A DNA stretch of 64,000 nt from Paludibacter sp. Lineage in GTDB: Bacteria; Bacteroidota; Bacteroidia; Bacteroidales; Paludibacteraceae. Positions 53,984-62,912 of this stretch are shown piece by piece; position 1 is the first letter of the stretch, and each line of letters opens with the position of its first letter. The DNA is taken from contig JAQUWU010000008.1 of NCBI GenBank assembly GCA_028692715.1, forward strand, positions 1 through 64,000, written 5' to 3'. Both the position numbers and the translations under genes were made by a program. The notes under the pieces were generated by a model. That model saw only the letters and a list, made by a program, of their open reading frames with translations, was not told the DNA's origin and did not search any database.

Positions 53984-56467
53984 TTATTTTTTAACCCCTG
54001 AAAACTTCCATTTCCATATTCCAAGAAATAGAAAACTCAAAATCAAGAGCATTGACGAAATCAACGCTATCATATTACCTATTTTATACGATTGGGGTTC
54101 AAAACGGTATTCAATATCGTACGAACCTGCTTTTAAAGGCATAGCACGTAATAAGTAATCGGCACGTACATAAGGCACTTTTTCCCCGTTTATATAGGCA
54201 TTCCAGCCTTTATCATAATATATTTCCGAGAACACTGCCACCTGATCGGTTGTTGAATTAAATTTGTAAACCAAATGATTGGGAGCGTATTTTGTCAGAG
54301 AAATATTGGCTAAACTATCAACTGAAATTTTAACCGGTAATTCTTTTTCAAATGATTTATCTGCCACCAGTTCGGTTTTTGTATTTATTTCACCAACCAA
54401 CTTCATTTCCTCATTGGCATCGGCTGCAATAATAATATTCTTCACCAACCATGCATTACCATTAGCAGAAGGATTTACCAGCGGAGCAGCATCTTTGTTG
54501 TAAATCAGATACTTCATGTTTAGCATATTCAATACACCCAAAGAATCAAGTGTAGGAGCTATTTGATCAAATGAAGTGGCGTGACCAAAGGTTGCAAACA
54601 ATTGTCCTATTTCTTTTGTCAATTGCATATTGATTAATTCCTGATAACGACGTAATTTAGCAGCATGATATCCACCTATATTTTTATGGAAATAAGATGG
54701 TTTTGCATCCTGAAAAATATCTGTTGTTGCATCCAACACACGATAATCCGATTTATCTTCTAATATTATTTTGTCGGCATTTGATGGTTGAATAAGTGTT
54801 TCAATTTTACGTTTACGTTGAAAATTATCATCGTTTAAATAACGTTTTGCAACAGGAAATAAATCTCCTAGAATTACAACTGCCAATAAAGTATAGGCAA
54901 CTTTTTCTTTCAGTAAATTTTTAGCATACAACCAAAGTAAACCGGCTGCAAGAACAATAAACATTAATGACCGAAATGCGTCTGCTCTCAGCATAGCCGC
55001 TCTGTCAAGAGGCAATGTTTCGTTTAAAAACGCATAATCACCTTTAAACTGTGCAGCATCATTTAATCCTACAAAATTTCCTGCCAACGAAGGTATTAAT
55101 GCAAATAAAGCAGATATTCCACCAACTATACCCGCACTAATCAATATAGGACGAATAAATTTTTGTTTATCGGCTTCGGGCTTGAAAATTTCTTTTAATG
55201 CCAGAATAGCAATCAATGTAATTCCAAAACCTGTAGCAACAAGCATCATCGATACTGTACGGAATTTATTGTAAAGGGGTACATAATTAATAAATAGATC
55301 CGTCAACCACATGAAATTTCGTCCCCACGACAGCATTAACGTTAAAATGATCATTGGTAATAGCCACCATTTTGTACGTTTATCTACCAAAAAGAGTCCT
55401 AAAACAAATAAGAAGCATACAATTGCACCAATATAAACCGGCCCGGAGGTAAAGGGTTGAGTTCCCCAATATAAAGGTAATGCCATGTCGTTCAGCATTT
55501 TCTTTACGTTTGGAACGCCAAGCGATTGCAGTTTTTTCCCGGTTTCACTGTTTTCGTCAAGTTTTCCACTACTGCTACCTCCTTTGAAATCAGGAATCAA
55601 CAATGTCATTGTTTCATCAATTCCATAACTCCATTGAGTAATATAGTCTTTGTTCAGTCCGTGTTGTGAGCTTTGTTGATCAGTAGAAAGTCCGTTTGAT
55701 TCACCACGCATAGTATAATTTCCATATTCGTAGGTAGTCCATAGCGAAGTAGCATTCATGCCAATAGCAATAACAGCACCTGCTACCAACATTCCAATAG
55801 TTTTCAAAAATGCAGTAATTTCTTTATTTTTGATACTATAAACCAACTCTACAATTCCCAAAAATATAAGAATAAACAGGGTGTAATATAAAATTTGAAT
55901 GTGATTGGCCCTAATGGCTAGACTCAGGAAAAAAGCCGTTAATAAACTCCCTAATATTCTTTTATCCCTGAATGCCAGAAAAACACTTCCAATTAAAGGT
56001 GCCATATAAGCAATGGTTATGGCTTTGGTATTATGTCCGGCAGCAATAATTATAAAATTATACGAGGCAAATGAAAATGCAATAGAGCCAACTATTGCCA
56101 GCCACGGATTGACCTTAAAGGATAGTAATAATATATAAAAACCTATTAAATAAAGAATTAAATAGAATATTGTATTTGGGAACAAACGAAAAAAACCATC
56201 AACGTAATTAATTAAATTATAAGGTTGATTAGCTGAAATCTGGTAAGTTGGCATACCACCAAACATAGAATTTGTCCATAATGTTACGTCATCGTGGGTG
56301 GCATTATAATCAAGACTTTCTTTTGCCATGCACATCCAACTTTCGGTATCATGCCCAATTAACTGTTTTCCCTGAAGTACAGGTGAAAAATACATGAATG
56401 AAATAATGATAAAGAGCAGAATAGCAACAAGGTGCGGAGCAAATTTAGCAAGAAGTGTTTTATTCAT
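53984..56467 (-). CDS. YfhO family membrane protein
   Basis: 827 residues with about 13 membrane helices. The N-terminal GT-C-like fold (LLFIIISFMYFSPVLQGKQLIGHDTESW, then FGGMPTYQISANQPYNLI) and a C-terminal extracytoplasmic domain (about 560-790) with the ending YDIEYRFEPQSYKIGNMIALIS are typical of the YfhO family (PF09586), which includes transferases linked to teichoic or other glycopolymer modification. It probably uses a polyprenyl-linked sugar donor, fitting its place ahead of uppP in the same gene cluster. Exact activity unknown. Confidence 0.88.
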   Translation of the reverse strand: MNKTLLAKFAPHLVAILLFIIISFMYFSPVLQGKQLIGHDTESWMCMAKESLDYNATHDDVTLWTNSMFGGMPTYQISANQPYNLINYVDGFFRLFPNTIFYLILYLIGFYILLLSFKVNPWLAIVGSIAFSFASYNFIIIAAGHNTKAITIAYMAPLIGSVFLAFRDKRILGSLLTAFFLSLAIRANHIQILYYTLFILIFLGIVELVYSIKNKEITAFLKTIGMLVAGAVIAIGMNATSLWTTYEYGNYTMRGESNGLSTDQQSSQHGLNKDYITQWSYGIDETMTLLIPDFKGGSSSGKLDENSETGKKLQSLGVPNVKKMLNDMALPLYWGTQPFTSGPVYIGAIVCFLFVLGLFLVDKRTKWWLLPMIILTLMLSWGRNFMWLTDLFINYVPLYNKFRTVSMMLVATGFGITLIAILALKEIFKPEADKQKFIRPILISAGIVGGISALFALIPSLAGNFVGLNDAAQFKGDYAFLNETLPLDRAAMLRADAFRSLMFIVLAAGLLWLYAKNLLKEKVAYTLLAVVILGDLFPVAKRYLNDDNFQRKRKIETLIQPSNADKIILEDKSDYRVLDATTDIFQDAKPSYFHKNIGGYHAAKLRRYQELINMQLTKEIGQLFATFGHATSFDQIAPTLDSLGVLNMLNMKYLIYNKDAAPLVNPSANGNAWLVKNIIIAADANEEMKLVGEINTKTELVADKSFEKELPVKISVDSLANISLTKYAPNHLVYKFNSTTDQVAVFSEIYYDKGWNAYINGEKVPYVRADYLLRAMPLKAGSYDIEYRFEPQSYKIGNMIALISSMLLILSFLFLGIWKWKFSGVKK

Positions 56468-56947
56468 GATGTTAATCTATGCGTAATAAAGCAGTTTTCG
56501 GGAAAAATCATACAAAAGTACATCATTTTTTCACAAATGCTATCCAAAAAGCGGTTAAATATTGTTGAAAGCCTGAAATTGATTGAAAGAGGATTTCAAA
56601 AACAGCAAATATACAGAGAACCAGAATTATAAAGGGGAGTTTTAGTAAAAAAAGATTATTATTTGAGGAGATCAGAGAATTAATTGCTTTAAAAAATCAT
56701 TGTATTCCAAAACCTTTTGTTAAATACATTTTCGATTAAAGGAATTGTTTCTATTTTTTTAACACATAATTTCACAGTCCAATACAAAATTACCAACCTT
56801 GGCTTTAAATGGAAGTTAGCAGAGTAGTTTTGAATTTTTCATTTTTCCAAAATTAATCAACCTTATTTTTAATGGACAAATGTTACTTTTAAACTGAAAA
56901 CATGCAACTTCTACTGAAACATAATTCGTAAATTTACAAAAAAGGAG
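56468..56947. other. Gene-free region upstream of sufS
   Basis: About 480 nt. The only open frame with a start is a 31-codon one at 56537-56632 (MLSKKRLNIVESLKLIERGF), too short and without a clear ribosome-binding site to call. No RNA or repeat recognised. Confidence 0.4.
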
Positions 56948-56955
56948 TACTTTTG
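56948..56955 (+). promoter_or_regulatory. -7 element of sufS
   Basis: TACTTTTG, with TTCG 19 nt upstream (56925-56928); 34 nt to the ATG. No Fur- or IscR-like operator was found by eye. Confidence 0.5.
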
Positions 56956-56989
56956 TTGAACAAACCGACAATAAAAGAGTTTCAACTAC

Positions 56990-58213
56990 ATGGATAAAGA
57001 ATTTATACAAAATATTCGGAATGATTTTCCAATACTTTCAGAAAAAGTCTATAAAAAGGATTTGATTTATTTTGACAATGCGGCAACAACACAAAAACCA
57101 CGTTGTGTCGTTGAAAAAATCGAACAAAGTTATTACCACAATAATGCAAATATTCACAGGGGTGTTCATTACCTAAGCCAATTAGCCACCGAAGAACATG
57201 AAGCGGCACGCAGCACTGTTGCTGAATTTTTACATGCCGAAAAGCGTGAAGAGATAATTTTTACGAGAGGAACTACCGAAGCAATTAATCTGGTAGCATA
57301 TTCGTTTGGCGAAGCATTTTGTAAGGAAGGCGATGAAGTAATTGTTTCTGTTTTGGAACATCATTCTAATATTGTTCCCTGGCAAATGCTTTGCGAACGA
57401 AAAGGAATGAAACTAAAAGTCATACCAATAAATGAAAAGGGTGAATTACGATTGGATGTATTCGAATCACTTCTGAATGAAAAAACTAAAATAGTTTCGG
57501 TAGCTCATGTTTCAAATGTATTGGGAACAATAAATCCAGTTAATGAAATTATCCGGCTCGCCCACTCTAAAAACATCCCTGTTTTAATAGATGGAGCTCA
57601 GTCAGTTCCACATATTCCTATCAATATTAAGGATATGGACGCTGATTTCTATGTTTTTTCCGGTCATAAGATTTATGCACCAACAGGTATTGGTGTTTTA
57701 TATGGAAAAGAAAAATGGTTGAATGCTATTCCTCCTTATCAAGGTGGTGGCGAGATGATTCAAACAGTAACATTTGAAAAAACCACTTACAATACACTAC
57801 CGTTTAAATTTGAAGCCGGAACTCCCGATTATATTGGATCTACGGCTTTGGCTGAAGCACTGCATTACGTTCAGAATATTGGGCTAGATAACATCGCTGC
57901 TTATGAACATGAACTGCTCGAATATGGAACTGAGCGGTTAATGGAAATTGAAGGAATGAGAATAATTGGCACTGCAAAAGAAAAAAGTTCAGTCATTTCG
58001 TTTTTGGTTGGAAATATTCATCCGTACGATATTGGTATGTTATTAGACAAATTGGGGATTGCCGTTCGCACAGGTCACCATTGCGCACAACCACTGATGG
58101 ATTCTTTACAGATACCGGGAACAGTTAGAGCCTCTTTTGCGTTTTATAATACCAAAGAAGAAATTGACAAATTTATGGAAGCATTAAAACGAGTAGTGAT
58201 GATGCTATCCTAG
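56990..58213 (+). CDS. sufS: Cysteine desulfurase SufS
   Basis: Class II PLP cysteine desulfurase that supplies persulfide sulfur for Fe-S clusters. 407 residues. YFDNAATTQKP opens the fold, PLP Lys227 is in SGHKIYAPTG, and the persulfide Cys365 lies in RTGHHCAQPLM, the SufS-specific context. Followed 105 nt later by its partner sufE. sufBCD are not in the window, so the operon is only partial here; the Bacteroidetes order sufB-C-D-S-E is not followed immediately upstream. Confidence 0.95.
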   Translation: MDKEFIQNIRNDFPILSEKVYKKDLIYFDNAATTQKPRCVVEKIEQSYYHNNANIHRGVHYLSQLATEEHEAARSTVAEFLHAEKREEIIFTRGTTEAINLVAYSFGEAFCKEGDEVIVSVLEHHSNIVPWQMLCERKGMKLKVIPINEKGELRLDVFESLLNEKTKIVSVAHVSNVLGTINPVNEIIRLAHSKNIPVLIDGAQSVPHIPINIKDMDADFYVFSGHKIYAPTGIGVLYGKEKWLNAIPPYQGGGEMIQTVTFEKTTYNTLPFKFEAGTPDYIGSTALAEALHYVQNIGLDNIAAYEHELLEYGTERLMEIEGMRIIGTAKEKSSVISFLVGNIHPYDIGMLLDKLGIAVRTGHHCAQPLMDSLQIPGTVRASFAFYNTKEEIDKFMEALKRVVMMLS

Positions 58214-58318
58214 AGTTTTAAAGTTTTTAATGTTGCTAAAATATAAAGGTGACGATTTTAAAAACTTTAGAAACTTTATGAACTTTTTACTTTACAAACT
58301 TTATAAACATACGAAAAT

Positions 58319-58747
58319 ATGACAATTAACGAAAAACAGGATAGTATTATTGAAGAATTCAGCATGTTTGATGACTGGATGGACAAATATGCCTTATTAA
58401 TAGATTTGGGAAATTCGCTGGAAGAACTGGAAGATAAATTTAAAGTTCCACAAAATATAATTGAAGGTTGTCAGAGTAGAGTGTGGTTAAATGCTGAATT
58501 TAAAGATGGAATTATTACTTACAAAGGTGAAAGTGATGCCGTATTGGTAAAAGGAATCGTTTCGTTGCTGATAAGCGTACTTTCAGGTCATACACCCGAA
58601 GAAATTTTGAATACTGAATTATATTTTATCGAAAAAATAGGTTTGCGGGAGCATCTCTCTCCTACCCGTTCTAATGGTTTATTAGCCATGATGAAACAAA
58701 TGAAAATGTTTGCAATAGCTTTTAATTCGGTTAGCGGAAAACAATAA
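58319..58747 (+). CDS. sufE: Sulfur acceptor protein SufE
   Basis: 142 residues. Takes persulfide sulfur from SufS and passes it to the SufBCD scaffold. The active Cys51 lies in IIEGCQSRVWL, the family signature, followed by the small alpha/beta fold (DGIITYKGESDAVLVKGIVSLLISVLSGHTPEEIL). The N-terminus (MTINEKQDSIIEEFSMFDDWMDKY) also matches. It is co-directional with sufS. The stop codon overlaps a five-unit heptamer repeat. Confidence 0.95.
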   Translation: MTINEKQDSIIEEFSMFDDWMDKYALLIDLGNSLEELEDKFKVPQNIIEGCQSRVWLNAEFKDGIITYKGESDAVLVKGIVSLLISVLSGHTPEEILNTELYFIEKIGLREHLSPTRSNGLLAMMKQMKMFAIAFNSVSGKQ

Positions 58748-58780
58748 CCAGTAAATAGCAAGCAGTAAACGGTAAGCAGT
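58746..58780. repeat. Heptamer minisatellite (5 units)
   Basis: AACCAGT, AAATAGC, AAGCAGT, AAACGGT and AAGCAGT in a row. On the complementary strand these read ACTGCTT, ACCGTTT and so on, the same family as the ACTGNNN units at 52992-53075. Begins in the sufE stop codon. Confidence 0.75.
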
Positions 58781-58893
58781 AACAAAATAGCTGTTGAATT
58801 TCTACATTGAAATTCAACCGGTCGATTACCTTTCATTATTATAATTTCATCTCAATAAAAAAAAATAGCCGTTATAGATATTTCTTATATATT

Positions 58894-59658
58894 TCAATGA
58901 AAATAAATTGCATCTTTCGAAGCATCTTCGATACATTCCAATCTAAAATCTTTTCCATCGAAGACTCCATAGGAGAAGATGGATACAAAATCGCCTAATA
59001 TTATAATTCTTTTTTGATCCTTTGCTTGCAAGTCGAGAAGAATATGCCTGTGTCCGAACACCAGAAAATCCACATCATGTGCAGCAGCATATTTTTTTGC
59101 AAAAATCACTATAAATTCTTTATTCTCACCCAGATATTTATTTTCAATATGCAAAATCTTTTTTCGGTTTCTTTTTGACCAGTTATATCCAAACCCCTGT
59201 CCCAATTGTGGCGGAATAAGTCTGAACAATTCCTGAGCTGTTTTACTGTGAAAAATTTTCTGAATTATTTTAAAACCCTTATCACGTGAATCAAGTCTAT
59301 CGCCATGTGCAAGATAGAATTTCTTCCCACCAAACTCCATAGTCGCCGGACCATGATGTACTATCATACCAATTTCCTTTTCGAAGTAATCGAAAGCCCA
59401 AATATCATGGTTTCCAGTAAAAAAATGAATTTCAATCCCATTATCTACCAACTCGCCCAATTTCCCAAGAAATCGAGTAAATCCCTTGGGTACAACTGTG
59501 CGGTATTCAAACCAAAAATCGAAAATATCTCCAAGTAGAATGATAGTAGTGGCATCCGTTTTAACCTGATCAAGCCAATCGACCAGCTTTTTTTCATGCG
59601 CTCGTTGATCTTTTATTAATCGGGAACCTAAATGTGCATCGGAAAGAAAATAAACCAT
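58894..59658 (-). CDS. lpxH: UDP-2,3-diacylglucosamine diphosphatase
   Basis: Fourth step of lipid A synthesis: hydrolyses UDP-2,3-diacylglucosamine to lipid X and UMP at the inner membrane. 254 residues of the calcineurin-like metallophosphatase fold. Metal ligands: SDAHLGS (Asp7, His9), GDIFDFWFEY, TGNHD, HGDRLD and GHRH near the C-terminus. This is the long, LpxH-type architecture typical of Bacteroidetes. It works in the same pathway as the lpxL-like gene at 18046-18921. The upstream gap holds a heptamer repeat and the inverted copy of a 282-bp element. Confidence 0.9.
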   Translation of the reverse strand: MVYFLSDAHLGSRLIKDQRAHEKKLVDWLDQVKTDATTIILLGDIFDFWFEYRTVVPKGFTRFLGKLGELVDNGIEIHFFTGNHDIWAFDYFEKEIGMIVHHGPATMEFGGKKFYLAHGDRLDSRDKGFKIIQKIFHSKTAQELFRLIPPQLGQGFGYNWSKRNRKKILHIENKYLGENKEFIVIFAKKYAAAHDVDFLVFGHRHILLDLQAKDQKRIIILGDFVSIFSYGVFDGKDFRLECIEDASKDAIYFH

Positions 59659-59663
59659 ATAAC

Positions 59664-59691
59664 AATTAATAGTTAATAGTTGATAGATGAT
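59664..59691. repeat. Heptamer minisatellite (4 units)
   Basis: AATTAAT, AGTTAAT, AGTTGAT, AGATGAT, followed by a related AAGTTAA. It lies directly before the lpxH start (59658, minus strand) and abuts the hairpin-rich element. Confidence 0.65.
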
Positions 59692-59970
59692 AAGTTAATG
59701 GAACAAATTAATGTAGCATTTAGAAACATTAATAGAAAGCTGATTTTCGCTGATTTATCGGAAAATGAAGAATAAAACAAAACGGATTTTTCTTGCCTTC
59801 GGCAAGATGATTAAGACGCAACTATCTGTAAATCATTCCGATTTATCGGAATTCAAATCCGTTTTTTCAAATCTACTCTATCAGTGAAAATTGCGCCTGC
59901 CTGTCGCAGGCAGGTTCTATTCTTAAATATTTTCATGCAAAATACGACATTATTTGTTTTCAATTACTTA
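59690..59970 (-). mobile_element. Hairpin-rich miniature element, copy 2 (inverted)
   Basis: 281 bp; the reverse complement matches 24182-24463 nearly throughout. Ends are ATAAGTTAA (59690-59698) and CAATTACTTA (59961-59970). The stem CCTGCCTG/CAGGCAGG is fully paired here, whereas copy 1 has a G-T pair at the same place. The small hairpin loop differs (TTCG here, CGAT context in copy 1) while the stem CTTGCC/GGCAAG is kept. It has no coding frame. Confidence 0.82.
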
Positions 59971-60025
59971 GTTACATTGACATTATAAATAATTATCAAT
60001 TTACAACAGTCAACTGTCCACAAAT

Positions 60026-60340
60026 TTAAAGGAATCCCAATTCAAGTTGAGCTTCTTCACTCATCATACTTTTATCCCAAGGTGGATCGTAAACGATATT
60101 AATGTCTACTTTGGTAACGCCCAATATTCCTTCGGTTTTCATTCGTACATCTTCCACAATAAAATCGACAGCCGGACAGCTGGGTGCAGTAAGTGTCAAG
60201 TCAATAATCAAATGTCCATCGTCTTGAAGATCAATTTTATATATCAGGCCTAAATCATAAATATTCACCGGTATTTCAGGGTCGAAAACCGTTTTTAGCA
60301 TTTTTACAATATTTTCTTCCTTTTCTAAGAATTCATTCAT
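60026..60340 (-). CDS. MIP18/SufT-like Fe-S assembly factor (DUF59)
   Basis: 104 residues. Metal-sulfur cluster maturation protein: VFDPEIPVNIYDLGLIYKI and LTLTAPSCPAVDFIVEDV, with the conserved Cys in the second motif, then VDINIVYDPPWDKSMMSEEAQLELGFL. Typical of the SUF-linked PaaD/SufT group. In Bacteroidetes it is often near suf genes; here sufS-sufE lie 1.5-3 kb away on the other strand, supporting that role. Slightly variable N-terminus, start at the only nearby ATG. Confidence 0.92.
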   Translation of the reverse strand: MNEFLEKEENIVKMLKTVFDPEIPVNIYDLGLIYKIDLQDDGHLIIDLTLTAPSCPAVDFIVEDVRMKTEGILGVTKVDINIVYDPPWDKSMMSEEAQLELGFL

Positions 60341-60412
60341 TTTATTCCTCTTAAAATTATTAAATACAATTTAGTATTGTTTTCAGATAAACAAGTCAAT
60401 CGATTAAAAAGT

Positions 60413-60823
60413 TTACACCGTTTTCACTTCACTTCGTGCAACTAAATCATCAAACTCGGGTAATGCTGTCGCTAATTTTCCATTTATTACCACTACTGCG
60501 TTTACTTTAGCTTTTATTGCCAGTTTATTATCCGACTTACGGTAAATAGCCTGATGAAATATATATCGAACTCCCTCTTTAGCAACGTAAAGTTTGGAGA
60601 TAAAATTGTCTCCGGGTTTCAATGGCGTTTTATAGGCAATTTCAATACTAGACACCATTGCATCAATGCCTTTCTTGTGTAGCTCTGCAAAACTGATATT
60701 GTTTTTTTCCAAAAACTCGTGACGTGTATGCTCAAGATAATTCTGATATACAGAATTATTTACAACTCCCTGTATATCACATTCATAATCACGTACCTTT
60801 AATTCTATTTCGTATATATACAT
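60413..60823 (-). CDS. Acyl-CoA thioesterase (4HBT family)
   Basis: 136 residues from the ATG at 60823 (an ATG at 60835 is also in frame, but the first lies next to a run of G just before it). Hot-dog fold with YECDIQGVVNNSVYQNYLEHTRHEFL, the D-x-x-G-V-x-N/H-x-x-Y active-site pattern of 4-hydroxybenzoyl-CoA-type thioesterases. Hydrolyses short acyl-CoA thioesters; YbgC-like proteins are relatives. Lies between the SufT-like and O-methyltransferase genes, same strand. Confidence 0.88.
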   Translation of the reverse strand: MYIYEIELKVRDYECDIQGVVNNSVYQNYLEHTRHEFLEKNNISFAELHKKGIDAMVSSIEIAYKTPLKPGDNFISKLYVAKEGVRYIFHQAIYRKSDNKLAIKAKVNAVVVINGKLATALPEFDDLVARSEVKTV

Positions 60824-60828
60824 ATGTA

Positions 60829-60900
60829 CCCCCATAGGGGAGGTTAAGTTTGTAGTTTTATTTTAAAAAGCTGTTCCAGTTCCCCTTTAGGGGTTAGGGG
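60829..60900. repeat. CCCCTTTAGGGG-type repeat between thioesterase and O-methyltransferase genes
   Basis: ACCCCCATAGGGGAGG at 60829 and CCCCTTTAGGGGTTAGGGG at 60881-60899 resemble the right part of the 163-bp elements (CCCCCTTTAGGGGG), but the terminal ACTACTCAGC repeats are absent. Isolated relic or a common Bacteroidetes intergenic motif. Confidence 0.55.
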
Positions 60901-61527
60901 TCACCTTTTTCTGATTAATGTTAAGCCATCTCTAATGGGCAATAACACTTTTTCAATTCTTGAGTCAGCAGCAATAAAACGATTAAATTTCATAATGGCT
61001 ATGGTATCTTTGTCTTTCGGATCAACAGGTTTCAATACTTTTTCGTCCCATAATGTATTATCAACCAATATATAACCGCCACTTCTTACTTTTGGCAATA
61101 CCGTTTCATAATATGCAAAATATTCCATTTTATCCGCATCGATAAAAACCAGATCAAAGGTTTCATTTAATTCAGAAATAATATTCAACGCATCGCCTAT
61201 TAATAACTTAATTTTATTTTTATGTTCGGAACCAGAGATATTCTGCTGTATAAAATCTTCCAGTTCATCATCACATTCAATAGTATATAAAATGCCGTTG
61301 TCTGTTAATCCTTCGGCTATACACAAGGCAGAATATCCTGTAAAAGTACCAATTTCCAATGCTCTCACTGGTTCTATCAACTGACTGAACATTGATAAGA
61401 CCCGTCCCTGAAAATGCCCTGACATCATACGTGGATTTATCATGCGTAGATGGGTAGCCCGATTTATTTTTGCTAGATATTCAGGCTCTGCATCTGAATG
61501 TGAAGTAAGATAATCATCCAGTTTCAT
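60901..61527 (-). CDS. Class I SAM-dependent O-methyltransferase (COMT-like)
   Basis: 208 residues. Family start with MNPRMMSGHFQGRVLSMFS and the SAM motif I ALEIGTFTGYSALCIAEGL. Motif with DLVFIDADK (metal/catechol-binding Asp) and ILVDNTLWDEKVL follow. Resembles bacterial catechol- and caffeoyl-CoA-type O-methyltransferases of unknown substrate. It is 4 nt downstream of the M16 peptidase stop, so the two are probably co-transcribed. Confidence 0.9.
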   Translation of the reverse strand: MKLDDYLTSHSDAEPEYLAKINRATHLRMINPRMMSGHFQGRVLSMFSQLIEPVRALEIGTFTGYSALCIAEGLTDNGILYTIECDDELEDFIQQNISGSEHKNKIKLLIGDALNIISELNETFDLVFIDADKMEYFAYYETVLPKVRSGGYILVDNTLWDEKVLKPVDPKDKDTIAIMKFNRFIAADSRIEKVLLPIRDGLTLIRKR

Positions 61528-61531
61528 AGGT

Positions 61532-62752
61532 TTAATTATATATTAACACCGACAATTTTGATGGGTCAAATACTTCGATCGCAATTTCTTTCAATTCCTG
61601 AGCCGTAATTTTTTCTATTTTTGCTTTAATATCTTCTATATCTTCAATTTTACCGTACCGAAGATAGCTTTTGCCCAAACTAAGTGCTAAATTTTCTTTG
61701 TGTTCCATCGAAATAGCCATTTGACCCATAAGTTGCAATTTAAATTTCTTCAGTGCATTTTCCTGAATGGGTTGATCTCTGAGTTTTTGTAATTCGGCAT
61801 AAACTAATTGTTCACATTTTGCCGCATTTTCTGTATCGCAACCAAAATAGACACTCCACGTTCCAGTATCGGTGAAAGGCTGAAAACTTGATTCAACATT
61901 ATACACCAAACCGTGTTTTTCTCTTAACGATAAATTGAGCAGACTATTCATTCCCGGTCCGCCTAGAATATTATTCAACAAATACATTCCCAATCTTTTA
62001 GGATGATATAAATCGTATGCGCGATTTCCAATCATGCAATGTACTTGATGTGTATTTTTCGAAATTTCGAGTCTTGATGCTGTATAGCTTACAGGAGCAA
62101 AACGATTATTGATTCTTTGCTCAACAACGGGAGATTGCAAATATTTTTCAGCCCATCGTTTCAACTGATTAAAATTTAAGTCGCCCATTACCAAAAACAC
62201 CATTTCCTGAGGTTTATAATGTTTTTGTATAAAATCACAGGCATTTTCAGTAGTGTAATTTTGCAATAATTCCGGTCTTCCCAAAATATTGTGACCAATA
62301 GGATGTTGAGCAAAAACCAACTCTTCAAAATCATCGTAAATCAACTCGGACGGACTATCATTATAAGACTGAATTTCATCAATAATAATAACAACTTCTT
62401 TGTCAATTTCCTTTTGAGGGAAAGTGGAGTGCAAAACAATATCTGAAACCAACTCCATGGCACGTTCAAAATACTCGTTCAACACAGTAGCGTAAACGAC
62501 TGTTTCTTCTTTTGAAGTATAGGCATTTAATTCTCCTCCAATATTTTCAAGTCGATTGATGATATGACCTGAACGACGTTTTGCAGTTCCTTTGAACAAC
62601 ATGTGTTCAATAAAATGTGCCATTCCCTGCTCGTGTTCCTCTTCGTCGCGCGATCCGGTGTTTATTACCAGTCCACAATATGAAACAGCTGTTTTATCTG
62701 CTTTAAAAATAATCCGAAGACCGTTCGGAAGCGTATATGTTTGATATGACAT
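61532..62752 (-). CDS. M16 family zinc peptidase (processing-peptidase-like)
   Basis: 406 residues from the ATG at 62752. Zinc motif HFIEH (inverted HxxEH) in GMAHFIEHMLFKGTAKR, with the third ligand Glu about 75 residues later in EIDKEVVIIIDEIQSYNDSP. The fold repeats in the C-terminal half (LGGPGMNSLLNLSLREKHGLVYNVESSF). This is the single-chain, PqqL/mitochondrial-processing-peptidase-like form. The frame extends to 62830, but promoter boxes at 62774-62805 lie inside that extension, so the ATG at 62752 is used. Cytosolic or periplasmic location cannot be told; no signal peptide. Confidence 0.92.
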   Translation of the reverse strand: MSYQTYTLPNGLRIIFKADKTAVSYCGLVINTGSRDEEEHEQGMAHFIEHMLFKGTAKRRSGHIINRLENIGGELNAYTSKEETVVYATVLNEYFERAMELVSDIVLHSTFPQKEIDKEVVIIIDEIQSYNDSPSELIYDDFEELVFAQHPIGHNILGRPELLQNYTTENACDFIQKHYKPQEMVFLVMGDLNFNQLKRWAEKYLQSPVVEQRINNRFAPVSYTASRLEISKNTHQVHCMIGNRAYDLYHPKRLGMYLLNNILGGPGMNSLLNLSLREKHGLVYNVESSFQPFTDTGTWSVYFGCDTENAAKCEQLVYAELQKLRDQPIQENALKKFKLQLMGQMAISMEHKENLALSLGKSYLRYGKIEDIEDIKAKIEKITAQELKEIAIEVFDPSKLSVLIYN

Positions 62753-62773
62753 TCGTTTTACAAAAAAGAAATG

Positions 62774-62805
62774 CAAAGGTACAAAAATCAGTTGAGATTT
62801 GACAA
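62774..62805 (-). promoter_or_regulatory. Promoter of the M16 peptidase gene
   Basis: Minus strand: TTG (62803-62805), 21 nt, TACCTTTG (62774-62781), with the ATG 21 nt beyond. It overlaps a four-unit heptamer repeat. Confidence 0.65.
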
Positions 62806-62819
62806 TTGACAATTGACAA
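62792..62819. repeat. Heptamer minisatellite (4 units)
   Basis: TTGAGAT followed by three exact TTGACAA units. It covers the -33 region of the M16 peptidase promoter. Confidence 0.75.
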
Positions 62820-62912
62820 ATTAGACGCAACGATTTTAAGGTGTATTTTTAATGATGATAAAATACAGTAAATTGCAGTAAAATTATATTTAGGAACTGC
62901 TAAAAAAACAAA

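Noticed and set aside
56537..56632. 31-codon open frame upstream of sufS
   Set aside because: Has an ATG and is Lys/Glu-rich but is too short, without clear ribosome-binding site or conservation evidence.
58214..58318. Repeated AAACTTTA-like text between sufS and sufE
   Set aside because: The pattern is too irregular to establish a period; probably low-complexity intergenic DNA.
61532..62830. Longer M16 peptidase frame starting at 62830
   Set aside because: The extension covers the promoter boxes and a heptamer repeat, so it cannot be translated from that promoter.
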